Assembly: GCA_027325475.1 (NCBI GenBank) | Contig: DAIEFO010000100.1 | Span: 1-7,836 of the forward strand | Direction: 5' to 3' | DNA length: 7,836 nt | From: Desulfobacteraceae bacterium | GTDB lineage: Bacteria; Desulfobacterota; Desulfobacteria; Desulfobacterales; Desulfatirhabdiaceae | In this document: positions 1-6,531 of the stretch, in pieces | Numbering within the stretch: the stretch's first letter is position 1 | How the letters are laid out: every line of letters begins with the position of its first letter | Made by a program: the position numbers and the translations under genes | Notes under the pieces: model-generated | What the model was told of the DNA's origin: nothing | Seen by the model: the letters and a program-made list of their open reading frames with translations, nothing else | Databases searched by the model: none

Positions 1-573
1 CCCTTGAATGCTGAGCGCCAGGGTTCCGGGCATACGCCCCAGCGTGGCCATCAGAAAAAACAGCTTCGTCGAAATATCGCTGACCCCCAAAAACAGGCAC
101 AAATAGTCTTTGGGAAAACCGGGAAACAAAAAACAGATGAACAGGATGACCGCGCCCTGTTTATGCACCAGTTTGTCCATCTGGGCGATCTGGCTTCGGG
201 GAATCACCCTGCGGATGAACTGCTTGCCTAGCAGCCTGCCGATGGCGAAGTTGATCATGGAGCCGATCGCCAGTCCGATACTGGAATACAAAAACCCCCT
301 GAAAGCGCCGAAGATATACCCGCCGACAAACCCGGTGGCCTCTCCTGGAATCGGCGCGATAACGACCTGAAGTATCTGGATCGTGGTAAAAATCAGAGGC
401 GCCGCCACGCCCCACGACACGATATATTTTTGAATGGCGTCCCGGCTGGAGAATATCCGCCAGAATTCCAGTGTCAGAGTCCACAGGGGATGACGGTAAA
501 AATACCCTGCGGCGACGATTGCCAGAAGCGCAACCGACGCCATCACTTTCATTTTTGCAAAACCGTTTGTCAC
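1..573 (-). CDS. TVP38/TMEM64-family (VTT-domain) membrane protein, 3' end cut by window edge
   Basis: Reading leftwards from 573, a frame of 191 codons runs without a stop to base 1, so the C-terminus is missing. I see hydrophobic segments at about residues 10-26, 52-73, 79-111, 140-150 and 157-176. Family hallmarks are a Pro-Gly/Gly-rich re-entrant stretch (P74-x-P-G-E ... G84-G-Y-x-F-G89) and the motif F-P151-G-F-P-K-D156 followed by L-G-V-S-D-I-S. The family (SNARE-associated/VTT fold, related to DedA, TMEM41B and VMP1) comprises inner-membrane proteins; eukaryotic relatives are lipid scramblases and bacterial DedA proteins are linked to polyprenyl-phosphate recycling. The substrate here is unknown. 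I chose the GTG at 573-571 because AAGG (581-584) lies 7 bases upstream and the GTG overlaps the pgk stop as GTGA. An ATG at 552-550 is the alternative and has a weaker ribosome site. Family assignment is firm; function is not. Confidence 0.88.
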   Translation of the reverse strand, partial: MTNGFAKMKVMASVALLAIVAAGYFYRHPLWTLTLEFWRIFSSRDAIQKYIVSWGVAAPLIFTTIQILQVVIAPIPGEATGFVGGYIFGAFRGFLYSSIGLAIGSMINFAIGRLLGKQFIRRVIPRSQIAQMDKLVHKQGAVILFICFLFPGFPKDYLCLFLGVSDISTKLFFLMATLGRMPGTLALSIQG

Positions 574-1757
574 GAAGCGGCCTTTTCAAGAGCGACAACA
601 CCCGGCAGTTGCTTACCTTCCAGAAGCTCCAGAAATGCACCGCCGCCGGTTGACATATACGTGATTTGATCCGCCCTGCCTGAAGCATGAATGGCGGCGT
701 CCGTGTCCCCGCCGCCGACAATGCTTATCGCACCAGATTCAATGACGTGCGCCACCATGTTCAGTGTTCCGGCGCTGAAAGCGGGTTGTTCGAAAACGCC
801 CATGGGGCCGTTCCATACGATGGTTTTCGCTCCCTGAAGCGCTTCAGCGTAAAGTAAAGACGTCGCAGGCCCGATATCCAGAATCATCTGATTCTCCGGA
901 ATTTCCTGAACCGGAAAGACACCGGATGAAACGGGGGCGTCCGGCTGCATTCCCGTCACGGCGTCCACCGGCAAATAGAGTTTAACCCCCTTTTCGGAGG
1001 CTTTTTTCATGATCGCACCGGCGGTCGCGATCAGATCGTTTTCCACCAGGGATTTCCCGGTTGAAACTTCCATGAAGCGCAGAAAGGTGTTGGCCATTGC
1101 GCCACCGATGATGATCTTGTCAACATGAAGCAGCAAATTTTCAAGGGCAGCCAGTTTGCTGGAAACCTTGGCGCCGCCGACAATCGCCACCAGCGGCCTT
1201 TCGGGCGTCGTCATGGCCTTGTTAAAATAATCGATTTCATTTTTCAGCAAAAAGCCCGCCACGGAAACCGGCGCGCATCGGGTAATCGCCTCTACGGAAG
1301 CGTTGGCTCTGTGAGACACGGCAAACGCATCATTGACATACACATCGCAAAGTGCGGCCAGAGACGCGGCAAACTGGCCGTCATTCTTTTCTTCTTCCGG
1401 ATGAAACCGCAGATTTTCAAGCACCATGATATCGCCGGGGCCCATGGCGGCGACCGCGGCCTCGACAGAGGGGCCGATACAGTCTGCAGCCATGCCAACC
1501 GGCCTTCCCATAAGCATGCTCAGACGTTCCGCCGCAGGTTTCAGACTGAATTCCGGAGCCACCTTCCCTTTGGGTCTTCCCAGATGAGAAGCGACGATGA
1601 TCCTGGCGTTTTGTTCCACAGCATAGCGAAGCGTCGGCAGCACCCCCTGTATCCGGGAATCATCGGTAATCCGCCGCTCCTTATCGAGCGGCACGTTGAA
1701 ATCAACCCGGATTAAAACGCGTTTTCCGGAAACAGCGATATCTTTAATGGTTTTCAT
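570..1757 (-). CDS. pgk: Phosphoglycerate kinase
   Basis: PGK transfers phosphate between 1,3-bisphosphoglycerate and ADP to give 3-phosphoglycerate and ATP in cytoplasmic glycolysis and gluconeogenesis. The 395 residues match the usual bacterial length. The N-domain shows the substrate site R17-V-D-F-N-V-P, then D33-S-R, H58-L-G-R-P-K-G64, L113-E-N-L-R-F-H and the N142-D-A-F segment. The C-domain shows the nucleotide site G194-G-A-K-V-S-S-K201, G218-G-A-M-A, W315-N-G-P-M-G-V-F-E, G348-G-G-D-T and S369-T-G-G-G. All landmark residues are present, so it should be active. The start is well supported: AAGGAG (1765-1770) sits 7 bases before the ATG, inside the end of the upstream small gene, whose TGA overlaps this ATG (ATGA). 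The 3' end overlaps the TVP38 gene by four bases. No gap or tpi gene adjoins it in this window. Confidence 0.98.
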   Translation of the reverse strand: MKTIKDIAVSGKRVLIRVDFNVPLDKERRITDDSRIQGVLPTLRYAVEQNARIIVASHLGRPKGKVAPEFSLKPAAERLSMLMGRPVGMAADCIGPSVEAAVAAMGPGDIMVLENLRFHPEEEKNDGQFAASLAALCDVYVNDAFAVSHRANASVEAITRCAPVSVAGFLLKNEIDYFNKAMTTPERPLVAIVGGAKVSSKLAALENLLLHVDKIIIGGAMANTFLRFMEVSTGKSLVENDLIATAGAIMKKASEKGVKLYLPVDAVTGMQPDAPVSSGVFPVQEIPENQMILDIGPATSLLYAEALQGAKTIVWNGPMGVFEQPAFSAGTLNMVAHVIESGAISIVGGGDTDAAIHASGRADQITYMSTGGGAFLELLEGKQLPGVVALEKAAS

Positions 1758-2032
1758 GACGGTTCTCCTTTTTTTCTGGATAGTTGTCTCTGGAGATTTT
1801 TTTTCTTAGACCAGCGCGCCAGAAACCCCATCATACCGGCTTCATAGGCTCTGTCCACATTCCGCTCCTGAAATTTCAGGCCGCCCGCCTCTGACATGGC
1901 CGTTCTCAGGCATTCGGTTTTATGATAGCAAGGGATACAGGATTCCGGTGTGGTTCGGAATCCGTCTTCTGTTTCGGGAAACACCTTTTCAAGTTTTCCG
2001 AAACAAAACGGGAGATTGTCTGATGATTTCAT
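1754..2032 (-). CDS. Small four-cysteine protein with basic tail, function unknown
   Basis: This encodes 92 residues that I cannot assign to a named family. The start at 2032 has AGGA 7 bases upstream, and the TGA overlaps the pgk ATG (ATGA), so translation of the two is probably coupled; the pgk ribosome site lies in its last codons. Cysteines fall at 10, 32, 35 and 41, giving C-x21-C-x2-C-x5-C, with C41 followed by L-R-T-A-M. This suits a bound metal, either zinc or a [4Fe-4S] cluster. A middle part (about 50-70) with the pattern G-L-K-F-Q-E-R-N-V-D-R-A-Y leads to a basic tail: 8 of residues 73-88 are Lys or Arg. No signal peptide or membrane helix is seen, so it is probably cytoplasmic. 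The cysteine spacing recalls WhiB-like proteins, but the Gly-Trp turn of that family is absent. It is very likely a real gene, given the ribosome site and the overlap; its role is open. Confidence 0.85.
   Translation of the reverse strand: MKSSDNLPFCFGKLEKVFPETEDGFRTTPESCIPCYHKTECLRTAMSEAGGLKFQERNVDRAYEAGMMGFLARWSKKKNLQRQLSRKKGEPS
1765..1770 (-). promoter_or_regulatory. Ribosome binding site of pgk inside the upstream gene
   Basis: On the minus strand this reads AAGGAG, 7 bases before the pgk ATG, and it lies within the Lys-Lys-Gly-Glu codons of the small cysteine protein. Together with the ATGA stop/start overlap this is a typical arrangement for translational coupling or re-initiation. Confidence 0.85.
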
Positions 2033-2085
2033 CGCAGATTCCTGAAGATACCCGTGGCGTTACAAGGCGTTGCGGTTATCCGTTG

Positions 2086-2877
2086 TCAGATATTGCGCGA
2101 CGCCGCTTCCCTGTACATTCTGGCGATATGCCCCTCATCGGCGAAGCTGAAATAGCGGTTATCACCGATCACGATATGCTCATGAACCGTGATATCCATG
2201 ATGCTGCAACAGAATATCAGTTTCTGCGTCAGGGCGATATCATCCGGAGACGGCGCCGGATCGCCGGATGGATGGTTGTGCGCGAAAATCAGCGCGGCGG
2301 CGTGATGGTTCAGCGCAGATTGAATCACCTCACGGGGATATACCGCTGTGGTGGACAGCGTGCCTTCAAACAGGGTTTCAACCCCCAGCACCTGATTTTT
2401 GGCGTCCAGGTGAATGACTTTAAAGCATTCCCGGCTTTTATCCCGCATGTTGTAGTAAAGATATTCGAAAAGCGCCTTGGAATGAGAAATGATGTCTTTA
2501 TTTTCGAGACGTTTTTCTAAATAACGATCTGCCACAGCCTGAATCAGCTTGATGCCGAAAACGTTCTGAGGCCCGATCCCCTTTATCTCCTGAAGCTGCA
2601 CCGGCAAGGCTTCCAGAACACCTTGAAGTGTTTTAAACCGCACCAGAGCGGCTTTGGCGATATCTTTACAGTCTCTGCGGGGCATCGCCAGCGTCAACAG
2701 CAGTTCGATAACCTCGTAATCGTGAAACCCTGAAAGACCCGACTCCAGAAATTTCTCCCGCAACCGCCGCCGGTGGCCTTCCCCCTTATGATGCGGCCGT
2801 AAAGTTTCCACCGGATTCTGAACGACAATATCCTGATTTTCAGGAACGAATTCACCGACAGACGTTGCGGATGGCAT
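2086..2877 (-). CDS. radC: RadC family protein (UPF0758, JAB/MPN domain)
   Basis: This is a 263-residue protein. An N-terminal RadC domain begins near G34-H-R-R-R-L-R-E, includes the stretch around S49-G-F-H-D-Y-E55, and carries a helix-hairpin-helix turn, K99-G-I-G-P103. The C-terminal JAB/MPN domain (about 130-255) has an intact JAMM-type metal motif, H200-x-H202-x7-S210-x2-D213, with E183 in P181-R-E-V as the probable upstream acidic residue. The fold predicts a zinc metallo-hydrolase or nucleic-acid-associated protein. The historical DNA-repair role is doubtful, because the E. coli radC102 mutation was later assigned to recG. About 33 residues precede the conserved part, somewhat more than usual. 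GGAG lies 8 bases before the ATG at 2877, which supports that start. It sits 54 bases after gpsA and 53 bases before the cysteine protein, with no clear terminator on either side. Confidence 0.95.
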   Translation of the reverse strand: MPSATSVGEFVPENQDIVVQNPVETLRPHHKGEGHRRRLREKFLESGLSGFHDYEVIELLLTLAMPRRDCKDIAKAALVRFKTLQGVLEALPVQLQEIKGIGPQNVFGIKLIQAVADRYLEKRLENKDIISHSKALFEYLYYNMRDKSRECFKVIHLDAKNQVLGVETLFEGTLSTTAVYPREVIQSALNHHAAALIFAHNHPSGDPAPSPDDIALTQKLIFCCSIMDITVHEHIVIGDNRYFSFADEGHIARMYREAASRNI

Positions 2878-2931
2878 TGCAGCATCTCCAGAGAAAGCTT
2901 TCGTTACCAGATCGCATCAGGAGGTTCTCAT

Positions 2932-3993
2932 TCATTCGTCGTCTCCCTCGTCGAGTTCCTGCTTTAGATCTCTTGTCATCAATTCATATACGGCCTTCTC
3001 CGGCGCAAGCCCCTGATAAAGTATCCGATATACCGCACTGACGATGGGCATCTCAACCGAAAGGTTACCGGCGAGATGATACACGGATTCCGCTGTTTTA
3101 ACGCCTTCCGCCACCATTCGCATTTCAGAGAGAATTTCAGGCAGCTTTTTCCCTTCGCCGATTTTTTTACCCACCGTGTGGTTGCGGCTGAGGTCTCCTG
3201 TACAGGTCAGCAGCAAATCACCAACCCCCGCAAGCCCTGCAAATGTATGCGGATTTGCCCCCAGTTTCATACCCAGCCTTCGGATTTCGGCAAGCCCCCG
3301 CGTAATCAGCGCCGCACGCGTGTTGAGGCCCAACTTCAGGCCATCGATCATACCGGCGGCGATGGCAATGACGTTTTTGACCGCCCCGCCCAGTTCGACC
3401 CCGATGACATCCATATGGGTATATACCCTGAAAAACGGGGTCGCGAACACATGCTGTATCAGTATCGCCGTTGACAGATCGGAAGAGGCCACCGTCACCA
3501 CCGTAGGGGATCGCTGCGCCACTTCCCGGGCGAAACTGGGGCCGGACAGTACGGCGATATGTGCTTCGGGAATCTGCGTCAGCGTCTGCGCCAGAACCCG
3601 GCTCATCGTCATCAGCGTCTGATTCTCGATGCCCTTGGAAGCGGAAACCACGATAGCGGTATCCGGCATGTGAGGCGCCATCAAACGGGCGACTTCCCGT
3701 GTGACATGGGAAGGCGTCACCATCAAAACGATATCTTTTCCGGAAACGGCCTGCCGAATATCCCCCGTTAGCATCAACTGCTCCGAAAGCGCAACCCCCG
3801 GAAGAAACACCCGGTTTTCCCGCTGTTCCTGAATCTGCCGCCGGATTTCTTCTTCGTAAACCCAGAAATCAATGGGATAGCCCTTGCTTCCGAGAAGATT
3901 CGCCAGCGCCGTGCCCCAGCTTCCGGCGCCGATCACCCCTATTTTGATATCATTCAACCGGTTCATCAGAACCGTCTGATTCATCTGATTCAT
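2932..3993 (-). CDS. gpsA: Glycerol-3-phosphate dehydrogenase [NAD(P)+]
   Basis: GpsA reduces dihydroxyacetone phosphate to sn-glycerol-3-phosphate, the backbone for phospholipid synthesis. From the start at 3993 it has 353 residues. It shows the Rossmann motif G22-A-G-S-W-G27, S119-K-G-I-E, L149-S-G-P-S-F-A-R-E-V, the catalytic-lysine region G201-G-A-V-K-N with K206, G257-V-G-D-L with D259, and S269-R-N-H-T-V-G (R270, N271), so the active site is complete. The frame is open up to 4050, inside gyrA. I prefer the ATG at 3993 because GGAG (4003-4006) lies 9 bases upstream. The ATG at 3984 is too far from that site, and the ATG at 3966, which gives the more usual N-terminus (344 residues), has no visible ribosome site. 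The chosen start overlaps gyrA by 44 bases, implying coupled translation. The protein ends in an acidic D-E-G-D-D-E. Confidence 0.95.
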   Translation of the reverse strand: MNQMNQTVLMNRLNDIKIGVIGAGSWGTALANLLGSKGYPIDFWVYEEEIRRQIQEQRENRVFLPGVALSEQLMLTGDIRQAVSGKDIVLMVTPSHVTREVARLMAPHMPDTAIVVSASKGIENQTLMTMSRVLAQTLTQIPEAHIAVLSGPSFAREVAQRSPTVVTVASSDLSTAILIQHVFATPFFRVYTHMDVIGVELGGAVKNVIAIAAGMIDGLKLGLNTRAALITRGLAEIRRLGMKLGANPHTFAGLAGVGDLLLTCTGDLSRNHTVGKKIGEGKKLPEILSEMRMVAEGVKTAESVYHLAGNLSVEMPIVSAVYRILYQGLAPEKAVYELMTRDLKQELDEGDDE

Positions 3994-6442
3994 CTGTTTC
4001 CGCTCCATCCACGGCTTCCTCTTTTTCGGCCAGCCGGGCTGCTCCGGCAACTTTTTCCGATGACTCCATACCGATCAGTTTGACCCCCATCGTGTTCCGG
4101 CTTATTTCGGAAACGCCTTTTATCGGGATCCGGATCAGTTTTCCATGATCGGTCATGAGCATCAAATCGTCATCTTCCTCGACTAAAAGAATGGCGATGA
4201 CATTTCCGTTTCGTTCCGTCGTCTTGATGGTGATAACGCCGCGTCCGCCGCGTTTCTGCACCGGATATTCGTCAATGGATGTCCGTTTGCCAAACCCGTT
4301 TTCCGTCACCGTAAACAGCGACTGACCATGGCTGAGCACTTCCATGGCCACAATCCGGTCATCCGCATCGATACGCATCCCCCGAACGCCGCCAGCGACA
4401 CGCCCCATCGAACGAACGTCCGACTCATGGAACCGGATGGACTTTCCGGATGCAGACCCCAGAAACACGTTCATCGTGCCATCCGTGATTTTGGCGGAAA
4501 TCAATTCATCTCCCTCATCCAAAGAAATGGCGATGATACCGGCCGCACGCGGTCTGCTGAAGTCCATCAGATCGGTTTTTTTAATCACACCCGACCGGGT
4601 GGCCATCATGATGTGGTATCCGGGTTCAAAACTGGATACCGCCAGGACCGCCGTCAGTCGTTCTTCATTCTGGAAATTCAGAAGGTTGATAATCGCCTTT
4701 CCGCGACTGGTGCGGGACGCCTGCGGTATTTCATAGACTTTACACCAGTAGAGCCGCCCCTGGTTCGTGAAGAACAGAAAGGTGTGATGCGTGGAAGCCA
4801 CAAAAAGATGCTCGACGAAATCTTCTTCTTTGGTTTCCATCGCGGTCTTACCTCTACCGCCGCGCCGCTGACTGTTGTAAAGCGTGATGGGATTTCGCTT
4901 GATATAGCCGCTGTGTGAAATGGTGACGACCATATCCTCTTCGACAATCATGTCTTCAAGCGTGATTTCACGGGTCTCTTCCACAATCTGGGTGCGCCGC
5001 GGATCACCGAACTGCTGCTGAATTTCCGTCAGTTCTTCCTTGACCAGATTCAAGACAATTTTATCGCTGCCAAGTATTTCCTTGAACCACTGAATGTCTT
5101 TCAGCGTTTTCTGATATTCGTCAAGAATTTTATCCCGTTCCAGACCGGTCAGTCTCTGGAGTCGCATATCGAGAATGGCCTGAGCCTGAATCGTGGAAAG
5201 CCCGAACGTATCTATCAACCGCGATCTGGCTTCCGCCGGAGACGGAGACTGGCGGATCATGGCGACCACAGCATCCAGATTATCCAAAGCGATTTTAAGC
5301 CCTTCCAGAATATGGGCGCGTTCTTCCGCTTTTTTGAGATCGAACCGGGTTCTCCGGACAATAATCTGTTTGCGGTGACGAATGAAATGCACCAGAATTT
5401 CCTTCAGTGACAGCAGTTCCGGACGATTGTTGACAACCGCCAGGAAAATGATGCCGAAACTGCTTTCCATCCGTGTGTGCTTGAACAACTGATTGATGAT
5501 GACTTCTGCGGCCTGGTCTTTTTTAAGACCCATCGCAATCCGCATGCCTTCTCTGTCCGATTCATCCCGGACAAAGCGGATCCCCTCGATCTGTTTATCC
5601 CGGATCAGCTCTGCAATGGATTCAATGAGTTTAGCCTTATTAACCTGATAGGGAAGCTCTGTAACGATAATTGTTTCGCTGTTGTTCTTCTTGTCCTTTT
5701 CAACCAAAGCCCTCGCCCGCATCCGGATAACCCCTTTCCCCGTCTGATAGGCGTCATAAATCCCTTTTTTCCCGTAAATAAACCCGGCAGTCGGAAAATC
5801 GGGCCCCGGCATGATGTGGATAAGCTCTTCGAATGTCAACGCAGGATTATCGATGATGGCCTTAATGGCATCAATCGTTTCAGAAAGATTATGAGGCGGG
5901 ATGTTGGTGGCCATGCCCACAGCAATACCCGATGACCCGTTGACGATCAGATTGGGAATTCTTGCCGGCAACACCGCTGGCTCCAGCAACGATTCGTCAT
6001 AGTTAGGAATAAAATCGACGGTATCTTTTTCAAGATCCTCCAGCATGTAGTGCGCCAGTCGCTTCATCCGGATTTCGGTATATCGCATGGCAGCCGCTGA
6101 ATCCCCGTCGATGGAACCGAAATTGCCCTGACCATCCACCAGGGGATACCTCAGCGAAAAATTCTGAGCCATACGGACAATGGTGTCATAGACCGCAGTA
6201 TCTCCGTGCGGATGATATTTACCGATGACATCACCGACGATTCTTGCGGATTTTTTATACGGTTTATTCCAGTCGTTGCCCAGCTCATGCATGGCATACA
6301 GCACCCGGCGATGCACCGGTTTGAGACCGTCACGGACATCCGGCAGGGCTCTGCCGATAATAACGCTCATAGCATAGTCGAGATAGGATTTTTTCATCTC
6401 GCCGTCTATGCAGACTTCAGGAAATTTTTCAAACTCGGTCAT
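3950..6442 (-). CDS. gyrA: DNA gyrase subunit A
   Basis: GyrA cuts and rejoins DNA in the A2B2 gyrase, which introduces negative supercoils using ATP. The 830 residues are complete. The N-terminal breakage-reunion domain contains the quinolone-resistance region G74-K-Y-H-P-H-G-D-T82-A-V-Y-D86 and the catalytic tyrosine Y121 preceded by R120. A long coiled-coil arm follows (about 360-490). The C-terminal wrapping domain begins near 497 and has the GyrA box Q525-R-R-G-G-R-G531, which separates gyrase from topoisomerase IV ParC; a related Q729-K-R-G-G-R-G735 lies in a later blade. The last 25 or so residues are strongly acidic (E806 onward, with repeated Asp-Glu-Ser), a type of tail that modulates wrapping in E. 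coli gyrase. The start has only a weak AGG, 9 bases upstream. gyrB is not the next gene upstream, which is unusual, so it must lie elsewhere. The 3' end overlaps gpsA. Confidence 0.99.
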   Translation of the reverse strand: MTEFEKFPEVCIDGEMKKSYLDYAMSVIIGRALPDVRDGLKPVHRRVLYAMHELGNDWNKPYKKSARIVGDVIGKYHPHGDTAVYDTIVRMAQNFSLRYPLVDGQGNFGSIDGDSAAAMRYTEIRMKRLAHYMLEDLEKDTVDFIPNYDESLLEPAVLPARIPNLIVNGSSGIAVGMATNIPPHNLSETIDAIKAIIDNPALTFEELIHIMPGPDFPTAGFIYGKKGIYDAYQTGKGVIRMRARALVEKDKKNNSETIIVTELPYQVNKAKLIESIAELIRDKQIEGIRFVRDESDREGMRIAMGLKKDQAAEVIINQLFKHTRMESSFGIIFLAVVNNRPELLSLKEILVHFIRHRKQIIVRRTRFDLKKAEERAHILEGLKIALDNLDAVVAMIRQSPSPAEARSRLIDTFGLSTIQAQAILDMRLQRLTGLERDKILDEYQKTLKDIQWFKEILGSDKIVLNLVKEELTEIQQQFGDPRRTQIVEETREITLEDMIVEEDMVVTISHSGYIKRNPITLYNSQRRGGRGKTAMETKEEDFVEHLFVASTHHTFLFFTNQGRLYWCKVYEIPQASRTSRGKAIINLLNFQNEERLTAVLAVSSFEPGYHIMMATRSGVIKKTDLMDFSRPRAAGIIAISLDEGDELISAKITDGTMNVFLGSASGKSIRFHESDVRSMGRVAGGVRGMRIDADDRIVAMEVLSHGQSLFTVTENGFGKRTSIDEYPVQKRGGRGVITIKTTERNGNVIAILLVEEDDDLMLMTDHGKLIRIPIKGVSEISRNTMGVKLIGMESSEKVAGAARLAEKEEAVDGAETDESDESDGSDEPVE
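3977..3994 (-). repeat. Tandem 9-base repeat coding in two frames (gyrA tail / gpsA start)
   Basis: On the minus strand GATGAATCA occurs twice in tandem (3986-3994 and 3977-3985). In the gyrA frame each copy is Asp-Glu-Ser; in the gpsA frame the same bases give Met-Asn-Gln twice. It duplicates the gpsA start codon and lengthens the acidic end of GyrA. A change in copy number would keep both frames. Confidence 0.9.
4003..4006 (-). promoter_or_regulatory. Probable ribosome binding site for gpsA
   Basis: GGAG on the minus strand, inside the gyrA coding end, 9 bases from the ATG at 3993. It is the only good ribosome site near the candidate starts and is the reason for choosing 3993 over 3966. 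Confidence 0.6.
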
Positions 6443-6531
6443 CGATAACTACCTGTAACAACATGTGTAAGACAATGAATAAGAAAAAATCGATAACGCA
6501 TCCAGAATCTTTATCTTGAAGGCGGTATATG
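6443..6531 (-). other. Spacer between the AI-2E-family gene and gyrA
   Basis: A short AT-rich stretch that should contain any gyrA-specific promoter. I could not find a -10/-35 pair good enough to call. The minus-strand 9-mer GTTATCGAT occurs twice, once at 6489-6497 and once at 6441-6449, where it runs into the gyrA start codon. A T6 run (6483-6488 region) follows a five-base GATAA/TTATC inverted repeat with a loop of about 14 bases, which is too weak to call a terminator. Whether gyrA is read through from upstream or separately promoted is undecided. Confidence 0.4.

Noticed and set aside
602..660. Phe in the PGK S-T-G-G-G-A-F segment instead of Ser
   Set aside because: E. coli PGK also has Phe at this place, so it is normal variation.
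161..721. 186-codon minus-strand frame across the pgk/TVP38 junction
   Set aside because: It overlaps pgk deeply and lacks any family pattern (very Arg-rich). The overlapping frame 1-573 has clear VTT-domain motifs and a ribosome site.
1125..1715. 196-codon plus-strand frame opposite pgk
   Set aside because: Antisense shadow of a highly conserved gene; the translation is low-quality (His/Arg/Gln-rich) and has no domain pattern.
1948..2520. 190-codon plus-strand frame opposite radC and the small ORF
   Set aside because: Antisense to two supported genes, with no recognisable motif or convincing ribosome site.
3994..4050. Longer gpsA start at 4050
   Set aside because: It would put 37 residues before the Rossmann motif, deep inside gyrA, and no better ribosome site supports it; 3993 has GGAG at a proper distance.
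4328..4918. 196-codon plus-strand frame opposite gyrA
   Set aside because: Antisense shadow of the conserved GyrA C-terminal domain.
6482..6525. Rho-independent terminator after the AI-2E-family gene
   Set aside because: Only five base pairs (GATAA/TTATC) around a loop of about 14 bases, although a T-run follows; too weak to call.
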